A stretch of 64,000 bases of DNA, taken from contig JADJGJ010000001.1 of assembly GCA_016708105.1 (NCBI GenBank), forward strand, positions 992,001-1,056,000, given 5' to 3'. The position numbers were made by a program, and so were the translations under genes. The notes below the pieces were generated by a model, which ran no database searches, was not told where the DNA came from, and worked only from the letters and a program-made list of their open reading frames with translations. Positions 10,801-19,242 of the stretch are shown here, piece after piece. This stretch comes from Crocinitomicaceae bacterium. Its GTDB lineage: Bacteria; Bacteroidota; Bacteroidia; Flavobacteriales_D; Crocinitomicaceae. The stretch's first letter is position 1, and each line of letters begins with the position of its first letter.

Positions 10801-10973
10801 ACCGCTGGGGAGAAATCGTATTTGAATCTTATAACTACGAATTTGGATGGGACGGAACCTACGGAGATCAAGGATTAGTTGAGGACGGGGTTTACATTTG
10901 GCAAATTGAGTTTGGAGAAAAGCTATCAGACAAGCGCCAAAAACATAGAGGCCACGTAACAGTACTAAAATAA
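4827..10973 (+). CDS. Giant SprB-repeat adhesin with PKD and T9SS type-B C-terminal domain
   Basis: The 2048-residue protein has a signal peptide (cleavage after ~SYGQ, residue 25) and an N-terminal jelly-roll/MAM-like domain with cysteines (~50-240). About 18 tandem SprB-type repeats of ~75-85 residues follow, each with a core such as LCNGSCDGTVAV, then GGTAPY, then GTY.V.V.D.NGC. A PKD-like module (FWDFGDGTTS) comes next, and a C-terminal CHU_C/type-B sorting domain starts near VPNVFTPDGDPHN. SprB of Flavobacterium is the mobile surface adhesin of gliding, but similar proteins also serve general attachment, so gliding is not proven. A strong terminator follows directly. Confidence 0.9.
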   Translation: MKKLVRNLAKATLLFVLSGGISYGQTITVGASPTSLPCGGGNVNLTANGTSTVPVFGDNFNSGTVAPGWLASPAAQFNNPCGASMDGTTYLWMGSTTAAPRTMQTSAVNVACGGTVCFDFKFMCELCGDVAPCEGADLYNEGVSLQWSTNGGATWTDMAYFAPNGNLLGAYPGAVTSPSASGATAFTTWHNYCFTIPAGAYSASTMFRLRQWGSSGSAYDHWGIDNFYVYATPCTPFYYDWAHIPGFPDAQNVTSNITSTTTFTCCYTNGTLSACQSVTVTVASMNITSLNYTSPTCLGGSNGTMTVAVSGGTGPYNYVLTGPVNITQTNGNFTGLPAGMYTITIDDATTCVTSQSFTINPGPPCCTVTASSTPALCFGGATGTATANPSGGTGPYTFVWYNAGMAPIGQTTQTASGLVAGTYNVTATDALGCTATVSVVVGQPAAALSATASAVNTLCFGSCNGSITVNAPSGGTSPYTYNINGGAYQSGATFNSLCQGTYNLLVKDNNGCTFPITQTVNQPTDVTLAQTAITPATCGANNGTVTVLAAGGTAPTYTYTIGASSNTTGSFTGLAAGSYTVSVSDNNGCTETLPITITSSAGPVPFVDVLNNVACAGALTGSVTIGVTGGTAPIQYQLDGGAYQASNTFNSVAAGAHTVTVMDDNGCTGSVNFTITQPTPLTFTTTVVNASCNGVCDGQITVNASNATPPYEYSSNNGLTFQPSNILTGLCAGNINVVVKDDNGCLANAVVAITQPPVLTLTNGFVDPECYQTPTGEISFTPGGGTPGYTYSVDNGATFTGTSPVTGLMAGVYTVVVEDSHGCQTTNTVTLTDPPPFTFNFIANNPSNCGAQDGSFEIIATAGLAPYFYSIDGGATIQVNDGFFGSLFSGLYNLVVTDANGCVDSVYSALSDNVMITQVDIAVDATCYNGTDGLGIVSQTFGAAPFTYTITPGGTVNGTGVFPGLSAETYYVTIQDAGLCLGIQQFTINHPDSVIATLSSVDVTCNAGADGQINVTGVTGGDGGPYQYSIDGGATYQGGTNFSGLAAGTYTITVMDGNGCLGTVTIDVDEPTPFNVIINATDLTCNGNNSGFAQIVASGSNGTPYTYQFGASTNGTGIFPALAANTYNVIVTDPLGCTYTGTQTINEPAQLTATYVVTDALCNGSCDGTVAVTANGGTAPYLYSSDGGITLQSGSTLNGLCAGAYAIYVVDDNNCSITAAQTVNEPTLMTMAFTTVASTCGLNNGELTITAANGTPGYDYSADNGANFQLANLFTGLAPGNVFVVLQDDNGCQISGTAVIAADATPVIDNVVPVDPLCNGDANGSITISSSAGVGAHQYSINGGAYQASNVFNGLVAGTYTITVQDANLCTATTSVTLNDPALLTYSAVLTDLTCNGDFTGAINLTGSGGTGLLSYSIDGITFQGGGNFGFIAAGVYNITVEDDNGCQATGTETVNEPAVLDWTSFVITNPSCYGVCDGTVTTTTGGGTAPYTYNWAGNIASSTDPNAVGICDGTYSLILTDDHGCQIDSMNFVLTQPAMVPITSVVTTDVLCNGGSTGIITITAPTAVQYSVDGGATFQASNIFNGLPIGNYDIVVEDATGCQALSNTTVYEPMALYSIAPSDWFGCYGSDVVVQAFSNGGVPPYTYLWTNSLDATTWTTDMFNYTITEPAPGINFTLVVTDANGCVAAPVSYNVSSSPALVATAGNDTTICLDGTATLYVNASGGELIDFGSYMGYSYSWDTGNAADTLETTTVSPTTQTMYTVTVTDLCGQVVTDSMLVSLYVEPIPSVVGGGNGCLPELMSFNNPDYISGTCFWDFGDGTTSTDCGNTDHMYTQTGCFDVTLTLTSVEGCVETLSYDDLVCISSLPIPGFYWNPDSPSILDPTITIVNTAENTEFYMYNFGGVGTSLEEQPTFTFPSTGEEETYEVCQYVTSPDGCMDTLCQEVFVHEEIIFYVPNVFTPDGDPHNQTFKPVITSGIDMYNYHLTIFNRWGEIVFESYNYEFGWDGTYGDQGLVEDGVYIWQIEFGEKLSDKRQKHRGHVTVLK

Positions 10974-10974
10974 C

Positions 10975-11013
10975 AAACATGAAAACCAGACTAAGTGTCT
11001 GGTTTTCATGTTT
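10975..11013 (+). terminator. Rho-independent terminator
   Basis: A perfect 17-bp stem (10975-10991 with 10997-11013) closes a 5-base loop and ends in a T run, 2 bases after the SprB-repeat gene's stop codon. Confidence 0.85.
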
Positions 11014-11060
11014 TTATAAAAAAATCAAACCTTTTATAAAAAAATCACGTATATTGGAGC

Positions 11061-11522
11061 ATGATGCACCCTAAAATCATATTCAGCTGCGCAGCGTTTA
11101 TTGGCTTTTCAGCATTTGGACAGAATCTGGAATTGATATCTGCCGGAGGTACGTATACCGAAAGTTCAGGCGGCAGTGTAGCCTGGTCAGTAGGTGAAGT
11201 GGTTATTGAGACAGTAGGATCAGGAAGCTACGACTATACACAAGGCTTTCATCAAGGCAATGTGTATGTGGCAAGCATTGAGCCAGCTCCGGAATTTGAA
11301 TTTAAGGTTTATCCAAATCCGGCGGCTGATATCGTTTACATAAATACTGATCAATCACTTGATTTAGTTATTACAGATGTATCAGGTAGGGTGATTGCAG
11401 AATATAGTATAACATCAGGCACATTTGAACTGAATGTAACTGAATATTCTCGTGGGACGTATAACTTGTCGTTTACATCATCATCAGGACAGATGTTGAG
11501 TTCACGGATTGTGGTTATGTAA
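11061..11522 (+). CDS. Short secreted protein with T9SS type-A sorting domain
   Basis: This 153-residue protein has a signal peptide (MMHPKIIFSCAAFIGFSAFGQ), a short central segment (SAGGTYTESSGGSVAWSVGE, a pattern common in small Bacteroidota surface proteins) and a C-terminal type-A sorting domain from FKVYPNPAADIVYI to SSRIVVM. Export through T9SS and anchoring to surface lipid or polysaccharide are expected from the sorting domain. There is almost no separate functional domain, so its job is unknown. The gene lies between a terminator and the fibre-like gene at 11562. Confidence 0.85.
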   Translation: MMHPKIIFSCAAFIGFSAFGQNLELISAGGTYTESSGGSVAWSVGEVVIETVGSGSYDYTQGFHQGNVYVASIEPAPEFEFKVYPNPAADIVYINTDQSLDLVITDVSGRVIAEYSITSGTFELNVTEYSRGTYNLSFTSSSGQMLSSRIVVM

Positions 11523-11561
11523 TTAAAAGAGGCAAAAACAAATCGAAATAAAACCAAACTT

Positions 11562-13544
11562 ATGAAACTGAATTTACTTTTTGTGTTTTTAATAGTGAGC
11601 ACCGTTGGGATTGTTCGTGCGCAGGCACCGGATAAATTCAACTACCAGGCGGTTGTTCGCAATACTTCTGGAGCCGTGGTTCAGAATCAATCTGTTGGAG
11701 TGCGTATTTCTATTACGCAAGGTAGTGCAGGAGGACCAACTGTTTTTACTGAAACGCACAATCCTACCACAAATAATTACGGGTTGATCAATCTGATTAT
11801 TGGAAACGGAACCAACTTTGGACCCCAATTAAATTCTATTGATTGGTCAGATGATATTTATTTTATCAGTGTACAGATTGACCCAAACGGTGGAACATCA
11901 TATTCTATCACTTCTACCACACAATTAATTTCAGTGCCTTATGCCCTTCATGCAAAAACAGTTGAAGAGAATGATGATGCGGATGCTGATCCAACGAACG
12001 AGTATAATACCGGAGCCGCACTCAGTGGCACTAACCTTCAAATCACAGATGGTGGCGGAACTCAAACGGTAGATCTATCATCGCTTGAAGATGATGCAGA
12101 TTCTAATCCTTTTAATGAGATGCAGACACTTACTAAAGCTAGTAATATAATTACGTTGTCTGGTGGTGGTGCTGTGACAGATGATGTTGATGATGCGGAT
12201 GCTAATCCCGCAAACGAGTTGAACACCGGAATATCTTTGACAGGTACAACATTGAGCATTATGGATGCCGGTGGAACCCAATCAGTGAGTTTGGCAACAC
12301 TTGGTAATGATGCTGATGCTAACCCTTCAAATGAATTTAATACCAGTGCAAACCTTTCAGGTACAACTTTAAATATTATTGACGGTGGCGGAACAATTTC
12401 AGTCAATCTTTCATCATTAGGAAATGACGCTGATGCAAACCCTTCAAATGAGTATAACACGAGTGCAAACCTTTCCGGAACAACCCTTAATATCATTGAT
12501 GGTGGTGGAACAATTTCAGTCAATTTATCAACTTTAGGAAATGATGCAGATGCCAACCCATCAAATGAGTTTAATACGAGTGCAAACCTTTCAGGTAGTA
12601 CGTTGAATATTACAGATGGTGGCGGAACAATTTCAGTGAACCTCTCTTCACTTGGGAATGATGCAGATGCCAATCCGACAAATGAGATTCAAACACTTTC
12701 ATTAGTTGGTTCCAACCTTTCTATATCAGGCGGTAATACCATTACATTAGGTGGTGGAACAGACAGTCAGGTTCTTTCACTTTCAGGTGCTGATTTAAGT
12801 ATATCAAATGGAAACACAATTACGCTTCCGGGTGGTACAGATAGCCAAACTTTATCTATCTCAGGAAATGACATTTCTATTTCAAATGGAAATACAATTA
12901 CAATTCCAGCAGATACGGATGATCAAACATTGTCTTTAGTTGGAAATAACCTTTCTATTGCCGGTGGAAATACCGTTGCACTTCCTGCAGATACAGATGA
13001 TCAAACTTTATCACTTTCAGGAGCTGACCTTACCATTTCTGACGGAAATACTATAACGCTTCCAATTCAATCACATTTTGTGGGTGAGCACTTTGGTGGT
13101 GGTATTGTAGTTTTTGTAGATTCAACCGGACAACACGGTTTGATTTGTGCTTATGCAGATTTAGCCGGAACCTATAAATTCCAAGATGTAAGTTCTATGA
13201 ACCTGCTTGCAACAAATTTAACTGATGGTTCTGTTAACACTCCTTTACTAGTTGCCGGTATTAACGGACCTTATCCTGCTGCGGTTGCTGCTGATGCTTA
13301 TGCAGGTGGTGGACACACAGATTGGTATTTGCCATCAGTATATGAGCTTGAACTTTTATTGCGCAGTAATTATATATTAGGAACGTCTGCACTAACTTGG
13401 GGTGGAACCAATTTTTATTGGTCATCAACTCAAGATCCAACTGCGGCCGGAATTAACGCGTACCGCTGTTTAGGCGGGCCGGTGGCTATTTCAAGTTATG
13501 GTGAAGCCAATGCATTCAAAGTGCGTTGCGTGAGAAAATTTTAA
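11562..13544 (+). CDS. Repeat-rich fibre-like secreted protein with C-terminal DUF1566/Lcl-like head
   Basis: The protein has 660 residues. A signal peptide ends at QAPDKF (~21). Residues 22-135 match the N-terminal domain common to Bacteroidota surface proteins (FNYQAVVRN...SVPYALHAK). A stalk of two repeat classes follows: 39-residue units headed NDADANPSNE (~138-374) and ~28-residue units around LSISNGNTITL (~376-503). Residues 504-660 form a DUF1566/Lcl-like head (GGGIVVFVDSTGQHG, DWYLPSVYEL, YWSSTQ, VRCVRKF). There is no T9SS C-terminal domain. The arrangement resembles trimeric fibres with a receptor-binding tip, but that is inferred. Confidence 0.78.
   Translation: MKLNLLFVFLIVSTVGIVRAQAPDKFNYQAVVRNTSGAVVQNQSVGVRISITQGSAGGPTVFTETHNPTTNNYGLINLIIGNGTNFGPQLNSIDWSDDIYFISVQIDPNGGTSYSITSTTQLISVPYALHAKTVEENDDADADPTNEYNTGAALSGTNLQITDGGGTQTVDLSSLEDDADSNPFNEMQTLTKASNIITLSGGGAVTDDVDDADANPANELNTGISLTGTTLSIMDAGGTQSVSLATLGNDADANPSNEFNTSANLSGTTLNIIDGGGTISVNLSSLGNDADANPSNEYNTSANLSGTTLNIIDGGGTISVNLSTLGNDADANPSNEFNTSANLSGSTLNITDGGGTISVNLSSLGNDADANPTNEIQTLSLVGSNLSISGGNTITLGGGTDSQVLSLSGADLSISNGNTITLPGGTDSQTLSISGNDISISNGNTITIPADTDDQTLSLVGNNLSIAGGNTVALPADTDDQTLSLSGADLTISDGNTITLPIQSHFVGEHFGGGIVVFVDSTGQHGLICAYADLAGTYKFQDVSSMNLLATNLTDGSVNTPLLVAGINGPYPAAVAADAYAGGGHTDWYLPSVYELELLLRSNYILGTSALTWGGTNFYWSSTQDPTAAGINAYRCLGGPVAISSYGEANAFKVRCVRKF
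11967..13070 (+). repeat. Two-class tandem coding repeats of the fibre-like protein
   Basis: The units headed NDADANPSNE recur every 39 codons (at residues ~249, 288, 327 and 366, with diverged copies upstream). Five units of about 28 codons follow. Near-identical neighbouring copies suggest recent unequal recombination. Confidence 0.75.
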
Positions 13545-13597
13545 ATACTCTTTCGCGTTCCGCTTCGGATGAAAAGATTTTATTCTGAGATAAAAAG

Positions 13598-13626
13598 AAA
13601 AAACCTGCTGAGCAAGCAGGTTTTTT
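13598..13626. terminator. Bidirectional terminator between convergent genes
   Basis: A 12-bp stem AAAAAACCTGCT / AGCAGGTTTTTT with a 5-base loop has A and T runs on both sides. It can therefore end transcription of the fibre gene on plus and of the metal-efflux operon on minus. Confidence 0.8.
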
Positions 13627-13639
13627 TCTTTCAACATCT

Positions 13640-14794
13640 TTATTTATCCTGATTTTGTAATTCTGCTTGCAGGTAGTATGCTCCTTTAGTTACAAAAATC
13701 ATGTCTTTCAAATCATGCGACAAGAGATGAATTTCAGTGTAATCACCTTGGATATTACCTACTGAAATCTCAATTTGCCGAAATTCATTTTCAGCTTGAT
13801 TTGTTTTGGCAAACACATAGTATTTTCCACCAGATTCAGTTATTGCAGAATTTGGAAGAACAGCCGTGTGATTGCTATCTGTTTCAATAAATGCGTTGAC
13901 ATACATACCTGACATAAGATAATCTTTTTTATCTAAAATATCTGCATATACCTTCACCGCCTTCATATCTTTTTCAAAAGCTTTGCCAACAGCATAAATT
14001 TTTCCGTTGAATACTTCACTTGGATTTGATGGTGTAAAAAAATGAATTTTCTGACCCGACGCTACTTTTGGAATATCCTGTTCATAAACTAAAATTTCAA
14101 GGTGCAAATGATTGTTATCTACTATGTCAAAAAGTATATCACTGACTTCAACATATTTTCCAATATTCACATCAACTGAACGAATATGTCCGTCAATAGG
14201 GGATTTAACCATGATGTAGGGATTTATTTTTCCTTCATCCAATTTGTCAAAGGCAGTACCCAACAATTCAAGTTGCGCTTTGATGCCTTCAAATTTAAAA
14301 CGAGCATTGTGTAAATCACTTTCTGTTTTTTCAAATGTTTTTTCAGAATTGATTTCATTTTCTCGCAGCGTTTTTGCGCGTTCATATTCTTTTTCAAGTA
14401 AAGACAGATTTGTTTTTGCCGTGAGATAATTTTCCTGCATTTCTAAATATTCAGGATTCTCCAAAACAGCTAATGTTTGCCCTTTCTTCACCGGATCACC
14501 TTGCACTACATGAATGGCTTTTACACGTCCACCAATAATTGCACTCAAAGTAGCAGTGTTTTGAGGAGGCAACGAAATGTTTCCATTGGTTTCAATGGTG
14601 TGAGCCATGTTGAGATATTCAACCGGTCCGGTTTCAATTTGCATTAACTTCATTTGTTCTTCAGTAAGCAGTACAGAAGAATTAGATTCAGGCTGCTCTG
14701 TAGCCACTTCAGGCTGATTTTCTTTTACCCCACTGCAAGATGCTGTGATTACAACGGCGCAGAGGATCATTAGATTAATTTTAAATGCTTTCAT
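13640..14794 (-). CDS. RND efflux periplasmic adaptor (CusB/HlyD family)
   Basis: This 384-residue lipoprotein-like adaptor has a lipobox-type start (CAVVITASCSG). It shows biotinyl-lipoyl halves (GGRVKAIHVVQGDPVKKGQ and VKSPIDGHIRSVDVNIGKY), a helical hairpin (~120-185) and a beta-barrel region, the usual membrane-fusion-protein order. It would link the inner-membrane pump and outer-membrane channel encoded just upstream (42-base gap). The pairing with a CusA/CzcA-type pump points to divalent or monovalent heavy-metal export; the metal is not identifiable. Confidence 0.9.
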   Translation of the reverse strand: MKAFKINLMILCAVVITASCSGVKENQPEVATEQPESNSSVLLTEEQMKLMQIETGPVEYLNMAHTIETNGNISLPPQNTATLSAIIGGRVKAIHVVQGDPVKKGQTLAVLENPEYLEMQENYLTAKTNLSLLEKEYERAKTLRENEINSEKTFEKTESDLHNARFKFEGIKAQLELLGTAFDKLDEGKINPYIMVKSPIDGHIRSVDVNIGKYVEVSDILFDIVDNNHLHLEILVYEQDIPKVASGQKIHFFTPSNPSEVFNGKIYAVGKAFEKDMKAVKVYADILDKKDYLMSGMYVNAFIETDSNHTAVLPNSAITESGGKYYVFAKTNQAENEFRQIEISVGNIQGDYTEIHLLSHDLKDMIFVTKGAYYLQAELQNQDK

Positions 14795-14835
14795 AATAAT
14801 TGAATTTTATATGCATGTTTATATGGTGCGTGTTT

Positions 14836-17800
14836 TTAATTTCCGGTAAGAAAATTTATTCGCAACGTGATTTGATTCTGCTGATTTATCAGAGCCAGAT
14901 GTTCAAGTTTTATTTTACTTGCCTGTTCAATCCCTGCCAGAAATTCAGTATACATGATATCACCAGAAGCATACCCCGTGACTGCACTTGACTCAAGATT
15001 TGAAGCCAGCGAAAGTCCAATGTTTTGGTAGTACATCAAACTTGATTGCACGGCGTTGAACTGAGAAAATAAACTGTTGAGTTCGTTTTGCAGTGCAGTG
15101 GTAATTTCTTCTGATTGCAAGAGCGCAATATCATGCTGAATTTTTGTTGCTTGAACCGTAGCGTTTTTTTGATTGATGAATAGAGGAATACTTAAGCCAA
15201 TACTATATGCATGCAAACCGCTGACCCCTTCAATTTGTTGTTGCGTAAATCCAAAACTGATATCAGGCAGATATCCGGTTTTGCTCAATTCAATTTTCTT
15301 TTCCGCTAGTTTATTCATGGCTTCATAATAAGTTACCAGTAATGCGTTTTGTACATTGAGCGTATCCGGATTTATCAAATCAATCAACATGAGATTTGTA
15401 TCTATGAGTGCAATATCAGATTGAGTTTTTGTCAGGTATTTAAGGTTTGCATAATAGATTTCACGGTTTGATTTTTCAGAACGCAAGAGTAATTCTATCT
15501 CTTCTTTTTTTGCCAAAGCAAGATTCCATTCTAGCAGTGTTGCATCACCGGCCTGATATCTGATTTGTGCTTTATCTGCAAAATCAGTGTATTGATTTTT
15601 TAAATTAGATAATGCATTGAGCACTTGATATAGATAAATCAGATGTTGACAAGTTGCCCGTACTTCATATTCCAATTCACTTTTGGTTAAATCTAACCAT
15701 GCCTGAGCAACTTGCTGTTGTTGCATATTCACCTGTTTTTGTTTGACGTACACTGTAGGGAAATAGAATTGCTGGACCAAATTGAGTTGATAATCATTCA
15801 TTGTACCGTTAATTTGACCATAACCAAATGTCACGTTCAATTTTTCAGACAAGAGAGCAGTTTTGTTGAGGTATCTTACCTGTTCTGTTTGCAATTCAGC
15901 TATCAATAAATTAGAATTATTAGTAAGCGCAGAATCCACAGCTTGCTCCACGGTAATATTCATCTGACTGAATGTTTGTGGCACAAGTCCCATCAACAAA
16001 AGTAGGGTGAGCACCATGCCATGACGTGCACGTTTTTTCATAAGTTCTTTTTTAGAAATAGAAAGATGATAAAGTACAGGAAGAATAATTAGCGTTAAGA
16101 GCGTTGATGAAATTAAACCACCAATTACAACCGTTGCAAGCGGACGCTGCACTTCTGATCCGGCAGAGCCTGACAAAGCCATAGGTAAAAAACCAAGTGC
16201 GGCAGCAGATGCGGTTAAAAGCACCGGTCTGATTCTCTGTTTTGTTCCGTGAATGATCATTGATTTTAAACTGCCCTGGTGGTTGTGTCTCATCTCTTTG
16301 AAATGTTCAATTAAAACAATTCCATTTAAAACCGCGATACCAAATAATGCTATGAAACCAACCCCGGCAGATATGCTGAATGGAAGATCACGCAAGTAAA
16401 GAAGTATAATGCCTCCCGTTGCAGACAAGGGAATTGCAGCATAAACCAGCAGAGCTTCTTTAACCGAATTAAACGTGAAATAAAGTAAAATAAAAATCAG
16501 CACCAATGCTAAAGGAACAGCCATCATCAAACGCTGCCTGGCATGATTCAGATTTTCAAATTGCCCACCATAGTCTACATAATATCCATCAGGTAAATCC
16601 AATTTCTCATTTAATATTCCCTGAATTTCTTCAACCACAGATTGTAAATCACGGTTGCGCACATTGACACCAATGACAACGCGACGACGTGTATTATCAC
16701 GAGATATTTTTGCCGGACCTTTATCATACGAAATATCTGCAACTTCTCGCATTGGTATTCGGTTTCCATCAGGTAGTTCAATGAGCATGTTCTCAATGTC
16801 ACTGATGTCTTTTCTCTCACTTTCTTTGAGACGCACTACCAGATCAAATTTGCGCTCTCCTTCAAAAACTTCTCCGGTTTTTTTACCGCCAAAAGCAATC
16901 TCAATTAACTCATTCAAATCTGCAATTTGCAAATTGTAATGTGCAATTTTTGCTCTGTCATACCGCACCAACATTTGAGGCAATCCTTCCGTTTTTTCTA
17001 CTGTGATATCTTCAGCACCTTCAACATGTTTGATGAGTTGTTGAACTTCGTTGGCTTTAGCGGCTAGAACATCAAGATCTTGTCCGTAAATTTTGATGGC
17101 AAGATCAGCGCGTACACCCGTGATTAATTCATTAAAACGCATTTCAATGGGTTGAGTAAATTCATATTCAATACCGGTTAAACCAGCCAATTTATCTTCC
17201 ATCATTTCAATGAGATCATCTTTTGTATCTGCATTAACCCATTCTGATTTTGGTTTCAATTTAATAATGACATCTACCTCTTCCATACTCATTGGATCAG
17301 TGGGAATTTCTGCTGCTCCTATGCGCGATACTACCTGATCAACTTCAACAAAATTTGTTTTCAAGATGCTTTCTATTTTTGTTGTTATTTCAATGGTTTC
17401 AGTTAATGATGTACCGGTAGGAATGACAGGTTGAATTACAATATCACCTTCATCAAGAGTTGGAATGAACTCACCTCCCATGGTGGAGAAAAGAAAAAAA
17501 CTGAAACCTAACCAGCCCAGTGAAAGCGCAATCACCGTTGTTCTCCAACGCAAGGCAAGACGGATAATGGGTTCGTAAATTTTCATTAGAAAATCCATGA
17601 TGCGATCAGAGAAAGATTTTTTATCTGCCGCAGGTTTGAGAAAAAGAGCGGCCATAACCGGAACATAGGTAAGACACAGAATCATAGCGCCAATCAACGC
17701 AAATGAAAAGGTCAGCGCCATAGGTCTGAACATTTTTCCTTCAACACCGGTGAGAACAAGAATGGGAATAAAAACAATCAGAATAATGAGCTGCCCGAAA

Positions 17801-19161
17801 ATGGCAGAGCGCATCATTTTGTTTGCACTTTCAATCACAATTTCATCTTTATTATCTGAATAATTTTCAGATGAACTATGAGTCAAGATAGATTTTTTAG
17901 CAGTCATGGTGAATAGCACGAATTCAGCGATGATGATGGCGCCGTCAATGATGATGCCGAAATCTACAGCACCTAATGACATGAGATTTGCAGAAATTCC
18001 AAAACTGTTCATAAGTGCAATGGCAAATAAAAGACAAAGCGGAATCACCGATGAAATAATTAATCCCGCGCGGATATTGCCCAGCAACAAGATCACAACT
18101 AATATCACGATAGCAGCACCCAGAATTAAATTTTCAGCAATCGTAAAAGTTGTTTTGCCTATCAACTCACTGCGTTCAAGAAATGGATTGATATAAACTC
18201 CTTCAGGCAACTGAGATTGAATTTCATCAACCCGTTTTTTTACACTTTCAAGCACGGTATTTGTTGAGGCATCTTTGAGAAGCATCACTTGCCCCATCAC
18301 TTTCTCACCTTCGCCGTTGCCGGTGATGGCACCGAATCTCAGCGCACTGCCAAACTCCACATCGGCAACATCTTTTACATAAACCGGAATTCCATCACGG
18401 TTTGCAACAACGATATTTCTTATATCATCTAAAGAAGTAATTAATCCTTCACCGCGGATAAAATAAGTCTGGTATTCTTTTTCAATATAACCACCGCCAC
18501 CCACTGAATTATTTTCTTCTATTGCCGTGAATACTTCATTGATTGAAATGTGCATGGCATTCATTCTGTCCGGATCCAATTCAACTTCATATTGCTTGAG
18601 CAGGCCTCCCCAGGTATTTATTTCTACCACGCCTGGGATTCCTGATAATGCGCGTTTCACTATCCAATCCTGAATGGTTCGTAAATCCATGGGCGTGTAC
18701 TGATCTTTGAACTCAGGTTTAACCTCAAGGGTGTACTGATATATTTCACCTAAACCGGTAGTGATTGGTCCCATGAATGGTGTACCAAATCCGGTAGGAA
18801 TATTTGCTTCAGCCGTTTTTAGTTTTTCGGTGATTAACTGTCTTGGTAAAAAGGTGCCAACCTCATCTTCAAAAACCACAGTCACCACTGAAAGACCAAA
18901 TTTTGAAATAGAGCGAATTTCTTTCACACCGGGTATGTTGGCCATTTCTAGCTCCACCGGGTAGGTGATAAATTGTTCTACATCTTGCGTAGATAAATTT
19001 CTACTGGTTGTAATAATTTGCACCTGATTGTTTGTTACATCAGGAACTGCATCAACTGATATTTGTAAAACAGAATAAGATCCCCAGAGAATTAGTCCGG
19101 TCACAAATAAGAGTACAATAAATTTATTGTGTACTGATGCGGCAATGATTTTTTGAATCAT
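14836..19161 (-). CDS. CusA/CzcA heavy-metal RND pump fused to a TolC-like outer-membrane channel
   Basis: The 1441-residue product contains a full HME-type RND permease (1 to ~1045). It has 12 expected membrane helices, and the helix-4 motif DFGIIIDGAIIIAE carries the acidic residues of the CzcA proton relay. A TolC-like protein (~1067-1441; repeated coiled-coil helices, ITVEQAVDSALTNNSNLL) follows in the same frame. At the junction, residues 1049-1066 (MVLTLLLLMGLVPQTFSQ, DNA ~15966-16017) look like a complete signal peptide, so the channel half could be cut free and reach the outer membrane. Fused pumps of this kind are, to my knowledge, also seen in other Bacteroidota. Confidence 0.9.
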   Translation of the reverse strand: MIQKIIAASVHNKFIVLLFVTGLILWGSYSVLQISVDAVPDVTNNQVQIITTSRNLSTQDVEQFITYPVELEMANIPGVKEIRSISKFGLSVVTVVFEDEVGTFLPRQLITEKLKTAEANIPTGFGTPFMGPITTGLGEIYQYTLEVKPEFKDQYTPMDLRTIQDWIVKRALSGIPGVVEINTWGGLLKQYEVELDPDRMNAMHISINEVFTAIEENNSVGGGGYIEKEYQTYFIRGEGLITSLDDIRNIVVANRDGIPVYVKDVADVEFGSALRFGAITGNGEGEKVMGQVMLLKDASTNTVLESVKKRVDEIQSQLPEGVYINPFLERSELIGKTTFTIAENLILGAAIVILVVILLLGNIRAGLIISSVIPLCLLFAIALMNSFGISANLMSLGAVDFGIIIDGAIIIAEFVLFTMTAKKSILTHSSSENYSDNKDEIVIESANKMMRSAIFGQLIILIVFIPILVLTGVEGKMFRPMALTFSFALIGAMILCLTYVPVMAALFLKPAADKKSFSDRIMDFLMKIYEPIIRLALRWRTTVIALSLGWLGFSFFLFSTMGGEFIPTLDEGDIVIQPVIPTGTSLTETIEITTKIESILKTNFVEVDQVVSRIGAAEIPTDPMSMEEVDVIIKLKPKSEWVNADTKDDLIEMMEDKLAGLTGIEYEFTQPIEMRFNELITGVRADLAIKIYGQDLDVLAAKANEVQQLIKHVEGAEDITVEKTEGLPQMLVRYDRAKIAHYNLQIADLNELIEIAFGGKKTGEVFEGERKFDLVVRLKESERKDISDIENMLIELPDGNRIPMREVADISYDKGPAKISRDNTRRRVVIGVNVRNRDLQSVVEEIQGILNEKLDLPDGYYVDYGGQFENLNHARQRLMMAVPLALVLIFILLYFTFNSVKEALLVYAAIPLSATGGIILLYLRDLPFSISAGVGFIALFGIAVLNGIVLIEHFKEMRHNHQGSLKSMIIHGTKQRIRPVLLTASAAALGFLPMALSGSAGSEVQRPLATVVIGGLISSTLLTLIILPVLYHLSISKKELMKKRARHGMVLTLLLLMGLVPQTFSQMNITVEQAVDSALTNNSNLLIAELQTEQVRYLNKTALLSEKLNVTFGYGQINGTMNDYQLNLVQQFYFPTVYVKQKQVNMQQQQVAQAWLDLTKSELEYEVRATCQHLIYLYQVLNALSNLKNQYTDFADKAQIRYQAGDATLLEWNLALAKKEEIELLLRSEKSNREIYYANLKYLTKTQSDIALIDTNLMLIDLINPDTLNVQNALLVTYYEAMNKLAEKKIELSKTGYLPDISFGFTQQQIEGVSGLHAYSIGLSIPLFINQKNATVQATKIQHDIALLQSEEITTALQNELNSLFSQFNAVQSSLMYYQNIGLSLASNLESSAVTGYASGDIMYTEFLAGIEQASKIKLEHLALINQQNQITLRINFLTGN

Positions 19162-19242
19162 ACCTAATAATTTTATTAATGATTGAAATGATTAAATTGA
19201 CACAACACATAGTTGTGTTTATCTCAGAAAGAGATAGAAAAT

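Noticed and set aside
12062..12673. A 203-residue open frame opposite the fibre-like gene
   Set aside because: It is the antisense of the codon-biased tandem repeats and repeats with the same period; no start signal or protein-like composition.
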